NCBI RefSeq assembly: GCF_008014675.1
Contig: NZ_VOXD01000005.1
Span: forward strand, 178,011-223,718
DNA length: 45,708 bases
Direction of reading: 5' to 3'
From: Neolewinella aurantiaca
GTDB taxonomy: Bacteria; Bacteroidota; Bacteroidia; Chitinophagales; Saprospiraceae
A program made the position numbers and the translations under genes. Shown piece by piece: positions 1 to 7,755 of the stretch; position 1 is the first letter of the stretch, and every line of letters begins with the position of its first letter. The notes below the pieces were generated by a model. That model was not told the origin of the DNA, ran no database searches, and worked only from the letters and a program-made list of their open reading frames with translations.

Positions 1-140
1 CAGGGCTACTGTAACCAATCAAACCCAATGGATTTTCAACAGCGGTAGCCAAATCGCTTATCACATATCCCTTATCGCTTTTCCCTTATCTGGTTTCGGA
101 GAAGCCGCCGGCTGAAGCCGGGGCTACTGTAGAAGTAGTT
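1..140. repeat. Intergenic stretch bounded by a short direct repeat, with a small hairpin
   Basis: The 11-mer GGGCTACTGTA occurs at 3-13 and again at 121-131, so this stretch is bracketed by direct repeats about 118 bp apart. Just before the second copy lies a hairpin, CCGGCT-GA-AGCCGG at 108-121. The motif CTTATC recurs three times between 57 and 90. It sits directly downstream of the phytase gene on the minus strand and could be part of a dispersed repeat, but only this one unit is visible. No gene was recognised here. Confidence 0.4.
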
Positions 141-1313
141 TTACCGCAGCTCCAGTTCTTTAACCACCGCTCCCCAGTCGACCAGTTTAAAGTTTTGGGG
201 CAGCATCTTACCATCTTCGTAGTTGAACCCGTCCTGCGCAACGAGCAGGCCATTGGGGAAGGCGGGGCCAAAATCGCCGGTCATTACTTCCAGGCCGTCG
301 GTTTCTTCGATTCCATCGCAGTTTGATCCATCCGTAACCTTGAAGCTTCCGAGGTATTTATTATCGCCCGCGCGGTCAAATACGGCGTAGCTGAAGTTCC
401 CCTGAATGCTTACCACTAGGTACCCCTCTCCGTTCGCCTCCCGGGCAAGGGTGATCCCCTCGATGTCAGGAACGAGCGCGGTATTGGTTTCTGCATCCGC
501 ATCTTTAACCAGGCTTTGCACCTGCGTTCCCGCCTGATCATCTTTGGGATCCAGGGGCAGTTTCCAAACGCCCCGGGCCTCCTCGCCTACGTAGAGCCAA
601 CCCAGCTCCGAGTCGGCGACCATCCCTTCGGTCTGGGAGGCAAATGAAATATCCCGCACCAGTTCCAGCGCATATTTGCCGTCCGTTTCCACGAGTTTGA
701 ACTGCTGCATCCGCCCGTTCTTTCCGTTGGCGATGGCATACACTTCCGCGCCGGACCGACCGAGACAGAAACCGTAAATGTCGTCAATTTCCGTGCTGTC
801 TACCTTCAGTGCGTCTACCGCTACATCTGTCAGTTTTCCGGTTTCCGGATTCACGCTGAACAAGTCGATCGACTGGTCAGACCGGTTGCTGCAGCCCAGC
901 AACGTAATGGTGCTGTCGCCAGACTGCACGCCGGTCAGGATATCGATGTTGTTGATCTTCCCAATGGGGTAATAGTCCACCTCCGCTCCGCTGAGGTCGT
1001 ACACGGCCATTCCGCCGGTTTTATTGGAACCGTAGATCAGGCTCTTTGCCGGGTCAGCCGGATGCCGCCAGATGGCAGGGTCGTCGGCGGCGTCCTCCAG
1101 CGAAGTCGCCCGCGCGCTTGCCGTTTCCACGAGCGCCGTCACGGAAGGTTCTATCAGGTCCTGGCCGGCGTACGCAGCCACCAGGGCGAGACTGTCTTCG
1201 CGGGCTTCGGTGGTAGCTGCGTCTACGGTTATCGGGGGCTCCGGAGGAAGCTCGTTACCGCAAGAAAGAAAAAGCTGGAGGAGTAAAAAGAATGGTACAA
1301 TGCGGGACATCAT
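141..1313 (-). CDS. Beta-propeller phytase (3-phytase), lipoprotein
   Basis: A predicted outer-membrane or surface lipoprotein that would release phosphate from phytate (inositol hexakisphosphate). I chose the ATG at 1313 (390 aa); a TTG one codon upstream and an ATG at 1310 are alternatives. A short hydrophobic leader ends in a lipobox (LFLSC, Cys about residue 18). The mature part has the phytase hallmark DDPAIW near residues 77-82, then blocks typical of the six-bladed, calcium-dependent propeller, including NKTGG, DIEGIT and TDGLEV. About 390 aa is normal for the family. It lies 67 bp downstream of a TonB-dependent receptor on the same strand, an arrangement known for phytase/receptor pairs in other Gram-negatives, so co-expression is likely. 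A 15-bp perfect inverted repeat fills the gap between them. Family assignment is strong; the exact substrate is inferred. Confidence 0.88.
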   Translation of the reverse strand: MMSRIVPFFLLLQLFLSCGNELPPEPPITVDAATTEAREDSLALVAAYAGQDLIEPSVTALVETASARATSLEDAADDPAIWRHPADPAKSLIYGSNKTGGMAVYDLSGAEVDYYPIGKINNIDILTGVQSGDSTITLLGCSNRSDQSIDLFSVNPETGKLTDVAVDALKVDSTEIDDIYGFCLGRSGAEVYAIANGKNGRMQQFKLVETDGKYALELVRDISFASQTEGMVADSELGWLYVGEEARGVWKLPLDPKDDQAGTQVQSLVKDADAETNTALVPDIEGITLAREANGEGYLVVSIQGNFSYAVFDRAGDNKYLGSFKVTDGSNCDGIEETDGLEVMTGDFGPAFPNGLLVAQDGFNYEDGKMLPQNFKLVDWGAVVKELELR

Positions 1314-1324
1314 CAATCATGGTT

Positions 1325-1369
1325 GAGACGCTGTGCGTCAGTGGGTGGACATACGACGCACAGCGTCTC
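1325..1369. repeat. 15-bp perfect inverted repeat between receptor and phytase genes
   Basis: The arms GAGACGCTGTGCGTC (1325-1339) and GACGCACAGCGTCTC (1355-1369) are exact reverse complements around a 15-nt loop; G-U pairs could extend the stem by four more pairs. No T-tract follows on the minus strand, so it is unlikely to be a full terminator. It could act as an intercistronic processing or attenuation hairpin that lowers phytase expression relative to the receptor, or be a dispersed palindrome. Confidence 0.75.
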
Positions 1370-1380
1370 GGCCATAAGTT

Positions 1381-4149
1381 TTACTTAACGAGATCGAATT
1401 TGACGCCGAGATCGAAGCGTACGTTGTAGTACTCCGCCTGGAAGGTTCTTGATGTGTTGCTGCCCTGGAAGTAGCGCAGCGGTTGATTCAGCAGGTTGTT
1501 GGCGTTTCCGTAGAGCGTGAAACGCGGGCTGATGCTGTAGTTGAAGTTGAAATCGAGGTAAGTCACCGCATCGTAGTTGATGTCTCCAAAAGCCTCCTCG
1601 CCTACTTCGTCGATGAAATCGGAAGCATAGTTAAACGAAACGCGCGTGGTCAGTTTTCCTGCGTCGTAACCTAACGATGCATTGAGGGTATGTTTAGGAG
1701 CTCCCGGCAGCCTCAGCTCTTCGTTCTCACGGCCTTCGAAGTTGAAGTCGGTTACTTTAGAGTCGATGTAGGTGTAGTTGAAGTAAACACCAAGGCCAGC
1801 GAGTGACGGGCTGATGAAATCGAGCTGACGCTGGAAGGCAACCTCCAGGCCAAGTAAGCGGGCACTGCCTCCGTTGATTGGCTGGGTGAAGCTTCCGTAT
1901 TCAGTACCCTGAAAGGTGAAATCATCGAAGGTCTGGCTCACGATGAAGTCGTCGATGTTTTTGTAGAAAACGCCACCGGACACGAGGCCGACGTTGCCGA
2001 AGTAGTGCTCCATCATCAGGTCGAGGTTCATGCTTCGGGTAGGGTCGATGTCCGGATTGCCGATGCTGATGTCTTCACCGTCTTCGATTTCCTGGTAGGG
2101 CACCAGGTCGAAGTAGTTCGGGCGGGCCAGGGTATTGGTGAAGGCAAAACGCAGGATGGTTTTTGGCTTCAGGTTGTACTTGAGGTGGAGGCCGGGCAGG
2201 AGGTTGAGGTAGTCGGATTTTTCGGCCTCTGTGGCCGTCAGCGTTTCCTCTTCGTCGTCGTAGCGGAAGCCGGAGTATTCGAGGCTTGTTCTTTCCAGGC
2301 GCAGACCGGCCACCGCCAGCAGCTTGGAGCCGAGTTGTTGCTCGATCATGGCGTAGCCACCTACGATGTTTTCGTTGGCGTCGAAGTTACCGGCCAGTTC
2401 GCTCAGGTCTGCTTCCCCTTCAAAGCCGCTGCCATTCAGGTTCAGGTTACCGACGAATTCACGGTTTACGTAGGAGCCGGCGCTGTAGTCTCCGGCCAGG
2501 AAATCGTCGCGAGTCAGGTCTTCCAGGTTATTGAGGCTCTGGTCGAAAACATCATCGTTGACGGGTTCGTACTCGAAGAAATTGTTGTCGCGGACTTTAG
2601 ACTTTGTCCGCAGGCGAGCACCAAACTTGAGGGTATTGCGCTTCGGCCCTGCCGCGGTGAGCGGCAGCTCGAAATCGAGGCGGCCGTTGACGTCCTCATC
2701 TTTCGTGAACTGGTTTTCCTCGGTGAGCTCGGCCAGTTCCCAGGCGGAAGAAGGATTCTGAAATTCACCCTCCAGGGCGGAGATTTGCGGTTCTTCCTGG
2801 TTGGAGAAGTCGACGGTAACGGGCACTACGTCGCCGCTGCCGAGGGTCATGTAGCGTTCGTGCGGGCGGTCTTCGCTGGCCCGGGCGTAGTTGGCGCTCC
2901 AGGTGGTTTTCAGTTTACCGAGCAGGTGCTCGCCGCTGAGACTGAAGTTCATCATCCGCTGGTCTTCCAGGCGGGCAAATTTCTCGTCTTCGGTGCCCGA
3001 CTTGGTTTCGCGCTCCAGTTCGGCCACCCACTGGCCATCCTCTTCTTCGATGTCGGCATAGACAACGCGGTAGCGGTTTTCCCAGTCGTTGCGGTGGTTG
3101 TAGATGCCCCGGAAGAAAACGGTGTTGTTGGGGTCGAATTTGTAGTCGAGGCTGAGGGAGTAGCTCTGGCGTATCCGCTGCAGGTAGTACTGGCGGATCT
3201 GAATTTCTTCGGGGTACTCGGTTTCGCCTTCGTCGAAGATATCATTGTCGTTGGCATCATCGTAGGTCCATTCAGCTTCTACGTTGTCGGAGCCGAGGTT
3301 GTTGTCGAAGTAGGAGCCGGAGACGATCACGCCAAGCTTGCCGTCGGCGTAGCGATCGCCGTAGATGAGCGATCCGTTGAAGGTTGGCTCGTTGGCCAGC
3401 AGGTTATAGCCGCCGCCGATGGTTCCGGAAATACGACGCTCGTAGGGCGCGGCGCGGGTAACCAGGTTTACGGCACCGCCGATGGCGTCGGCATCCATAT
3501 CCGGCGTAACGGCTTTGCTCACCTCCACGGCCTGCACCATGTCGGCGGGAATGAGGTCGAGCTGAATGGATCGTGCTTCGGCTTCCGCCGAAGGGATGCG
3601 TTCGCCGTTAATGGTGATGGAACTGAGCTGAGGAGGTGTACCACGGACGTTACCGAAGCGTGCTTCGCCCTGGTCGTACTGCACGTTGACGCCGGGAACG
3701 CGCTTGAGCGCGTCGCCGATGTTCTGGTCGGGGAAGCGGCCGATCTGGTCGGCGGCAATCACGTTGGTAATGTTAACCGCAGACTGCTGTTGGCTCAGGG
3801 CGCGGCTCTGGCCGCGCAACTGGCTGATGACGGCTACTTCGGCCAGAACGACCCCCGGTGCGAGGCGTACGTCCAGCTCTGTCGTCTCGCCTGCGGCGAT
3901 GGTGAAGGTTTGGGTGTTTTCGGTAAAACCGATGTATGTTGTCGTGAGATTATGACTACCGGCAGGCAGATCAAGAAGGTTGTAGCGGCCGTTTTGGTCG
4001 GTCACCGTTGCTCCTTCCCCGTTCAGGAAAAGCGTGGCACCGGCAAGCGGCAGGTTTGCTTCGTCGATCACGCGTCCGGTAAGTTTGCCGGTTTGGGCGT
4101 GCAATAAAGAGGTGAAGACAAAAAGGACTAAAAACAGTAAGTTTCTCAT
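1381..4149 (-). CDS. TonB-dependent outer-membrane receptor (TonB-Xanth-Caul type)
   Basis: An outer-membrane active-transport receptor, by context probably for phytate, inositol phosphates or a related ligand. I start it at the ATG at 4149 (922 aa) because a clear Sec signal (MRNLLFLVLFVFTSLLHA) begins there; the frame is open up to 4302 but that extension runs through an intergenic repeat. After the signal comes a carboxypeptidase-regulatory-like beta-sandwich (about residues 20-105, GKLTGRVIDE...DLPAGSHNL). A plug domain follows with the IGRFPDQNIGDALKRVPGV motif and INGERIPS, then a long barrel rich in aromatic/polar strands. The FPDQN..DALKR.PGV plug motif is typical of the TIGR01782-like subfamily. 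The phytase gene follows directly. A -7-like motif (GACCTTTGCGGC, minus strand, 4164-4174) lies just upstream. Confidence 0.88.
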   Translation of the reverse strand: MRNLLFLVLFVFTSLLHAQTGKLTGRVIDEANLPLAGATLFLNGEGATVTDQNGRYNLLDLPAGSHNLTTTYIGFTENTQTFTIAAGETTELDVRLAPGVVLAEVAVISQLRGQSRALSQQQSAVNITNVIAADQIGRFPDQNIGDALKRVPGVNVQYDQGEARFGNVRGTPPQLSSITINGERIPSAEAEARSIQLDLIPADMVQAVEVSKAVTPDMDADAIGGAVNLVTRAAPYERRISGTIGGGYNLLANEPTFNGSLIYGDRYADGKLGVIVSGSYFDNNLGSDNVEAEWTYDDANDNDIFDEGETEYPEEIQIRQYYLQRIRQSYSLSLDYKFDPNNTVFFRGIYNHRNDWENRYRVVYADIEEEDGQWVAELERETKSGTEDEKFARLEDQRMMNFSLSGEHLLGKLKTTWSANYARASEDRPHERYMTLGSGDVVPVTVDFSNQEEPQISALEGEFQNPSSAWELAELTEENQFTKDEDVNGRLDFELPLTAAGPKRNTLKFGARLRTKSKVRDNNFFEYEPVNDDVFDQSLNNLEDLTRDDFLAGDYSAGSYVNREFVGNLNLNGSGFEGEADLSELAGNFDANENIVGGYAMIEQQLGSKLLAVAGLRLERTSLEYSGFRYDDEEETLTATEAEKSDYLNLLPGLHLKYNLKPKTILRFAFTNTLARPNYFDLVPYQEIEDGEDISIGNPDIDPTRSMNLDLMMEHYFGNVGLVSGGVFYKNIDDFIVSQTFDDFTFQGTEYGSFTQPINGGSARLLGLEVAFQRQLDFISPSLAGLGVYFNYTYIDSKVTDFNFEGRENEELRLPGAPKHTLNASLGYDAGKLTTRVSFNYASDFIDEVGEEAFGDINYDAVTYLDFNFNYSISPRFTLYGNANNLLNQPLRYFQGSNTSRTFQAEYYNVRFDLGVKFDLVK

Positions 4150-4163
4150 AGTATACGTAGTGA

Positions 4164-4177
4164 GCCGCAAAGGTCTA
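4164..4177 (-). promoter_or_regulatory. Candidate -7 element of the first receptor gene
   Basis: On the minus strand this reads TAGACCTTTGCGGC, close to the Bacteroidota -7 consensus TAnnTTTG. The beta-helix gene has an almost identical GACCTTTGCGGC ahead of its start (12236-12247). No convincing -33 TTG was found at the right distance. Confidence 0.35.
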
Positions 4178-4252
4178 CAGGCTGTGTTAAGCCGTTTACG
4201 CATCAGGATGAAGACGGGGTTAAGAGACGTGGGCTCAATGTTAAACTTTCTG

Positions 4253-4334
4253 GGCGCGGCCGCGGGTGCAAGGGGCGGTTTTTTCAGGCGCGGTACAGGC
4301 ATCTACTAACTCCCTTTGCACCTGCGGCCCCGCC
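4253..4334. repeat. REPIN-like inverted pair of the 21-bp dispersed repeat (copy 1)
   Basis: The forward arm at 4253-4272 (GGCGCGGCC then GCGGGTGCAAG) and the reverse arm at 4314-4334 (CTTTGCACC then TGCGGCCCCGCC) face each other around a 41-bp unrelated spacer, giving an 82-bp imperfect palindrome. The same arms recur at 12342-12429 and 16446-16524 and singly elsewhere. It lies upstream of the first receptor gene and downstream of the terminator of the second. Confidence 0.8.
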
Positions 4335-4341
4335 ATAAAAA

Positions 4342-4370
4342 AACGCCCCCCGCAAAAAGCAGGAGGCGTT
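4342..4370 (-). terminator. Rho-independent terminator of the second receptor gene
   Basis: On the minus strand AACGCCTCCTGC pairs with GCGGGGGGCGTT (two G-U pairs) and is followed by a run of T residues (4337-4343 on the plus strand read A). It lies about 35 bp after the receptor stop codon. Confidence 0.8.
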
Positions 4371-4405
4371 GTAAAAATGATTACAAGGTAATCTAGTGCA
4401 AAGTC

Positions 4406-7309
4406 TTACAGGCTGTAGCTAACGCCCAGGCTGAGGTCTACACCCCGGGTGTACTGGCTGAAGATGTATTCTTCTCCCTGGAAATCACTGAAGGTCTTGA
4501 AGTCAGGGTTCAACAGGTTGCGGCCACGGAGGCTGAATTTGAAGTTGTTCACCTGCTTGGAAACAGAGATGTCTAACTGACTGCGTCCTTTCTCAAAGAT
4601 ATCAGGAGACCCAACGGCACCGATCGACTGAAGACGATCGCTGAAGTAGTTGTAGGCAATGATCGCGTCCCAGCCGGTTTCTGGCGTACGGAAAGCAAGA
4701 TTAGCGTTGGCAACGAAGTCAGACTGACCGTTGAATACCCGCTCGCCGCTGAAATTAGGATCAACCTCCTGGCCGAGTTGAACCTCACGCTCATCGATTT
4801 CCTGATTACTCTGGATGTAGGCGAAGTTAGAGCTGAATGTAAAGTTCTGGAACGACTCACCAAGAACAGCCAGTGACTTACGGAATTCCAGTTCGACACC
4901 GTAAAGATCAGCGCTCTCGGAGTTCGTCCAGGTAAACTGCTGTTCTCCGGCAAGGCGGAAGGTTGTTACGATCGGGTTGGTGAATTGCTTGTAGAAAGCA
5001 CTGAAAGCGATCACTTCGCCCGGATTAGGGAAGACCTCGTAGCGAAGATCGAAGTTGTTGATGTCGGTCAACTTAAGGTCAGGGTTACCAAAAACGGGAG
5101 GTTCACCAAGGAAGCCGAAGCTACCGAAGGGCGCTACCTCACGCATGTTGGGGCGAGCGATGGTTTGGGAGAAACCAAGGCGAACGTTGGAAGATTCGGT
5201 TGCCTTGAAGATCAGGTTGAGGGCTGGCATCAGGTTGGTTTCTTCGATGTTTGCCGTATTATCGTCGATGTTGGCTTGGTTCGGCTCGTCGCGCTCGCGC
5301 TCGATGCCTACTACATCACTTTCAACCAGGATGGTCGTTTGCTCAACTCGTAATCCACCAACTGCCTTCAGGCGCTCAGAGATTTCGTAAGTAAGCATAC
5401 CGTAGCCTCCGGCTACATCAAAGGTTCCTGTGTAGCTGTTGGCAGCGTTGGAGTTATCGAATACGTGAACACCGATGACGTTGCTCCCCGGCTCTCCTCC
5501 GATGATACCTAGGTTGTCAGGACCAAGAAAGACGTCGAAGTCTCCTCCTGCCTGGCTGAAGGAGATTCCGCTGCGGTTGTTGTAAGCGTAGATGTTCTCG
5601 TTGAAGTCCCGCTCTTTGGTCTGGTACAGCCCACCAAACCTGAAGTTGTTAGCCTTGCTCTTTTTCTGAAGGAAAGGAATGGTGATGTCTAGTTTACCCT
5701 GGTAAGAATCATCCGACAGGTCGCGGAAGAAGCGGCTGGGGCGTTGGAACTGAGACGGGTCGATGATGAAGTTCTCACCCTGCTGGATGTACTCCGCGAA
5801 GCGCAGATCGGGTTCGTTCTGCTCACTGTCAACGTAGTTGGCTGTCCATTCAATTTTGGTACCGCCAAGGTTAGTCAGTACGTGCTCACCCTGAGCTACG
5901 TAGTTGATCAATTCTCGCTCCAGGAAGGTAGATGCCTGTGAACGGTAGAAGTTGTCCGCCTCACCGCTGGCTCCTTTGTCTTCGTTAGACCCCTGAAGGA
6001 TACGACCTTCGGTAAAGCCCTGGTGGCTATACAGACCGTAAAGGGTAATGTTGTTGGAAGGGCTGGGCTTGAAGCTCAGGCCGAGCATACCGCCAACCTT
6101 GCCCGCCTGCGTGCTTTTATCATCACGAACATCGTAAATTTCCTGAAGCGGGCCACCGTCGCCGGGGTTAACGTAGTTACCACGACGGCCGTCGTTGTAC
6201 TGGCTGTAATCCTGGCTAACACTCGCCGTAGCGAATACGCCTACTGGCATAGAACCGAGGTTGAACTGGTTGCCAATGTTTGCGCTCAGGCTGTAGTCAA
6301 GGCCGGAGTCTTTATTATTCAGGGTAAATCCGTTACCAAAATCATTAGCAACGTCGTCCAGTGCTGCGGCAAGTTCATCGTCGGAACGGGCCGGACGACC
6401 AGCGCTTGAAGAAAAAACAGCAAGCTCACTGTTTTCGTAAGTTGCAACCGCTGCCGGACGGTCAAGCGTACCGTCGTTATAGCCCAGGCCGATACCGTCT
6501 CCGGCGTCGTAGGTTACGAAATTATCCTGCAGGTTGCTCTGTCCGTTGTAGCCAGCAGAAGCGGATACGCCCCAGGTGAAACGCTCAGGCAGCGCCTTGA
6601 TTTTGATGTCTACGCTACCACCGGTGAAATCACCAGGCAGGTCGGGCGTAAAGGTTTTTGAGGCAGAGATATTATCGAGGATGCTCGTCGGGATCAGGTC
6701 AAGCTGAGCACTATTGCGGTACGGGTCGATGCTCGGCAGGCGCAGACCATTGATGGTTGTAGCCGAGTAGCGGTCACCAAGACCACGAACGTAAACGTAC
6801 TTGCCGTCAACAACGGTTGTTCCGGTTACCTTCGTTAGAGCCGAAGCCGCAGTAGATGCACCGAGAGAAGAGATTTCCTGCTGGGAGATAAGATCTTTCG
6901 CGTTGATGTCGTTCTGACGAATTTTCATCACCGCTACTTCACCGCGTTCCAGCGCCTTGGCCTTTACGGTAATGTCCATATCAAGTTCAATGCCTCCACC
7001 GTCGGCGCTGAAGTTTACGTCTAACACGGTAGTTTCGTTTGCGATCACTTCTACGTCCGGAACTACCTGATCAGCGTAACCCACGTATGATGCTACTATG
7101 GTGTAAACACCGGGGTCGGCCTTGAACTGGAACTTACCTTCGATGAAGTCGGTCTGAGCTCCAGTAGTAGTTCCTTGAATTACAACGTTGGCTCCCAGCA
7201 TCGGGAAACCGTCCTCGTCGTAAACAGTACCGGAAACGGCTCCGGATTGCGCGAATGCCGTTGTTGCCACCAGTAGGAGCACGGCGAGGGTCAAAATGCG
7301 ATTCAGCAT
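4406..7309 (-). CDS. TonB-dependent outer-membrane receptor
   Basis: A second large outer-membrane receptor (967 aa) for energy-dependent uptake of an unknown ligand. It starts with a Sec signal (MLNRILTLAVLLLVATTAFA), then a carboxypeptidase-regulatory-like domain (about residues 22-105, SGAVSGTVYDEDGFPMLGAN), then a plug domain with GKYVYVRGLGDRYSATTING and LIPTSILDNI, and a beta-barrel ending in the aromatic-rich GVDLSLGVSYSL. It is not obviously SusC-like and no SusD partner is adjacent. It is separated by a terminator from the receptor below and from the T9SS beta-helix gene upstream, so each is probably its own unit, although physical linkage suggests related roles. The ligand cannot be read from the sequence. 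Confidence 0.87.
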   Translation of the reverse strand: MLNRILTLAVLLLVATTAFAQSGAVSGTVYDEDGFPMLGANVVIQGTTTGAQTDFIEGKFQFKADPGVYTIVASYVGYADQVVPDVEVIANETTVLDVNFSADGGGIELDMDITVKAKALERGEVAVMKIRQNDINAKDLISQQEISSLGASTAASALTKVTGTTVVDGKYVYVRGLGDRYSATTINGLRLPSIDPYRNSAQLDLIPTSILDNISASKTFTPDLPGDFTGGSVDIKIKALPERFTWGVSASAGYNGQSNLQDNFVTYDAGDGIGLGYNDGTLDRPAAVATYENSELAVFSSSAGRPARSDDELAAALDDVANDFGNGFTLNNKDSGLDYSLSANIGNQFNLGSMPVGVFATASVSQDYSQYNDGRRGNYVNPGDGGPLQEIYDVRDDKSTQAGKVGGMLGLSFKPSPSNNITLYGLYSHQGFTEGRILQGSNEDKGASGEADNFYRSQASTFLERELINYVAQGEHVLTNLGGTKIEWTANYVDSEQNEPDLRFAEYIQQGENFIIDPSQFQRPSRFFRDLSDDSYQGKLDITIPFLQKKSKANNFRFGGLYQTKERDFNENIYAYNNRSGISFSQAGGDFDVFLGPDNLGIIGGEPGSNVIGVHVFDNSNAANSYTGTFDVAGGYGMLTYEISERLKAVGGLRVEQTTILVESDVVGIERERDEPNQANIDDNTANIEETNLMPALNLIFKATESSNVRLGFSQTIARPNMREVAPFGSFGFLGEPPVFGNPDLKLTDINNFDLRYEVFPNPGEVIAFSAFYKQFTNPIVTTFRLAGEQQFTWTNSESADLYGVELEFRKSLAVLGESFQNFTFSSNFAYIQSNQEIDEREVQLGQEVDPNFSGERVFNGQSDFVANANLAFRTPETGWDAIIAYNYFSDRLQSIGAVGSPDIFEKGRSQLDISVSKQVNNFKFSLRGRNLLNPDFKTFSDFQGEEYIFSQYTRGVDLSLGVSYSL

Positions 7310-7755
7310 AAGATCAGAAATTAAGAATTTTTTTGCACTAAATTATGGTGCAAAGTTCGCGGTGTTTCGCGGGCATACCGCGCAATTAGGGTTTATCATA
7401 ATGTTAAGTCTCAACCACTTAAAAACCTAGTGTTTATGCGGGTTTTAGGCGCACACGCAGGTACGGGGAAAGCTTTTTAAAAGGCAATGTAAAACCAAGG
7501 TTAAGCAAATTCTCTCGCAGATAGTGTCCCATTTACACTATCGTTCCTGTTTTGCCTTCCTTTCGCCCGGAATACAGTTGCCGGACAGCGCATTACGCTC
7601 AAATGAACGCTAACCTGTTGTACTGCCGGAGAGACACGCTCTAACGGTGAAAACAACAGCGCACCGGCTCATTCATAAACCAGAAAGCCCCGAACAGCAG
7701 AGTGCTGTCCGGGGCTTTCATCGTCAAATCCCGGTGGGGGGATTTGAGGCAGAGC
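7310..7755. other. 446-bp intergenic region
   Basis: This holds a -7-like motif for the receptor (GAACTTTG on the minus strand, 7351-7358, with a possible TTG at 7383-7385, spacing 24 nt, longer than ideal), a weak degenerate match to the dispersed repeat at 7448-7465 (GGCGCACACGCAGGTAC), and the terminator of the beta-helix gene. No convincing small gene was seen. Confidence 0.5.
7684..7718. terminator. Strong hairpin terminator downstream of the beta-helix gene
   Basis: AAAGCCCCGAACAGC (7684-7698) pairs with GCTGTCCGGGGCTTT (7704-7718) around a 5-nt loop, with one mismatch. The TTT end on each strand makes it potentially bidirectional. On the minus strand it lies about 40 bp past the stop codon of the beta-helix gene. 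Confidence 0.7.

Noticed and set aside
2005..4107. 700-aa open frame on the plus strand
   Set aside because: It lies wholly antisense to the first TonB receptor gene, whose domains are clear; the antisense frame shows no family motif and is a by-product of codon bias in GC-rich DNA.
4150..4302. Upstream extension of the first TonB receptor
   Set aside because: It runs through an intergenic dispersed repeat and would bury the signal peptide 51 residues inside; the ATG at 4149 is better.
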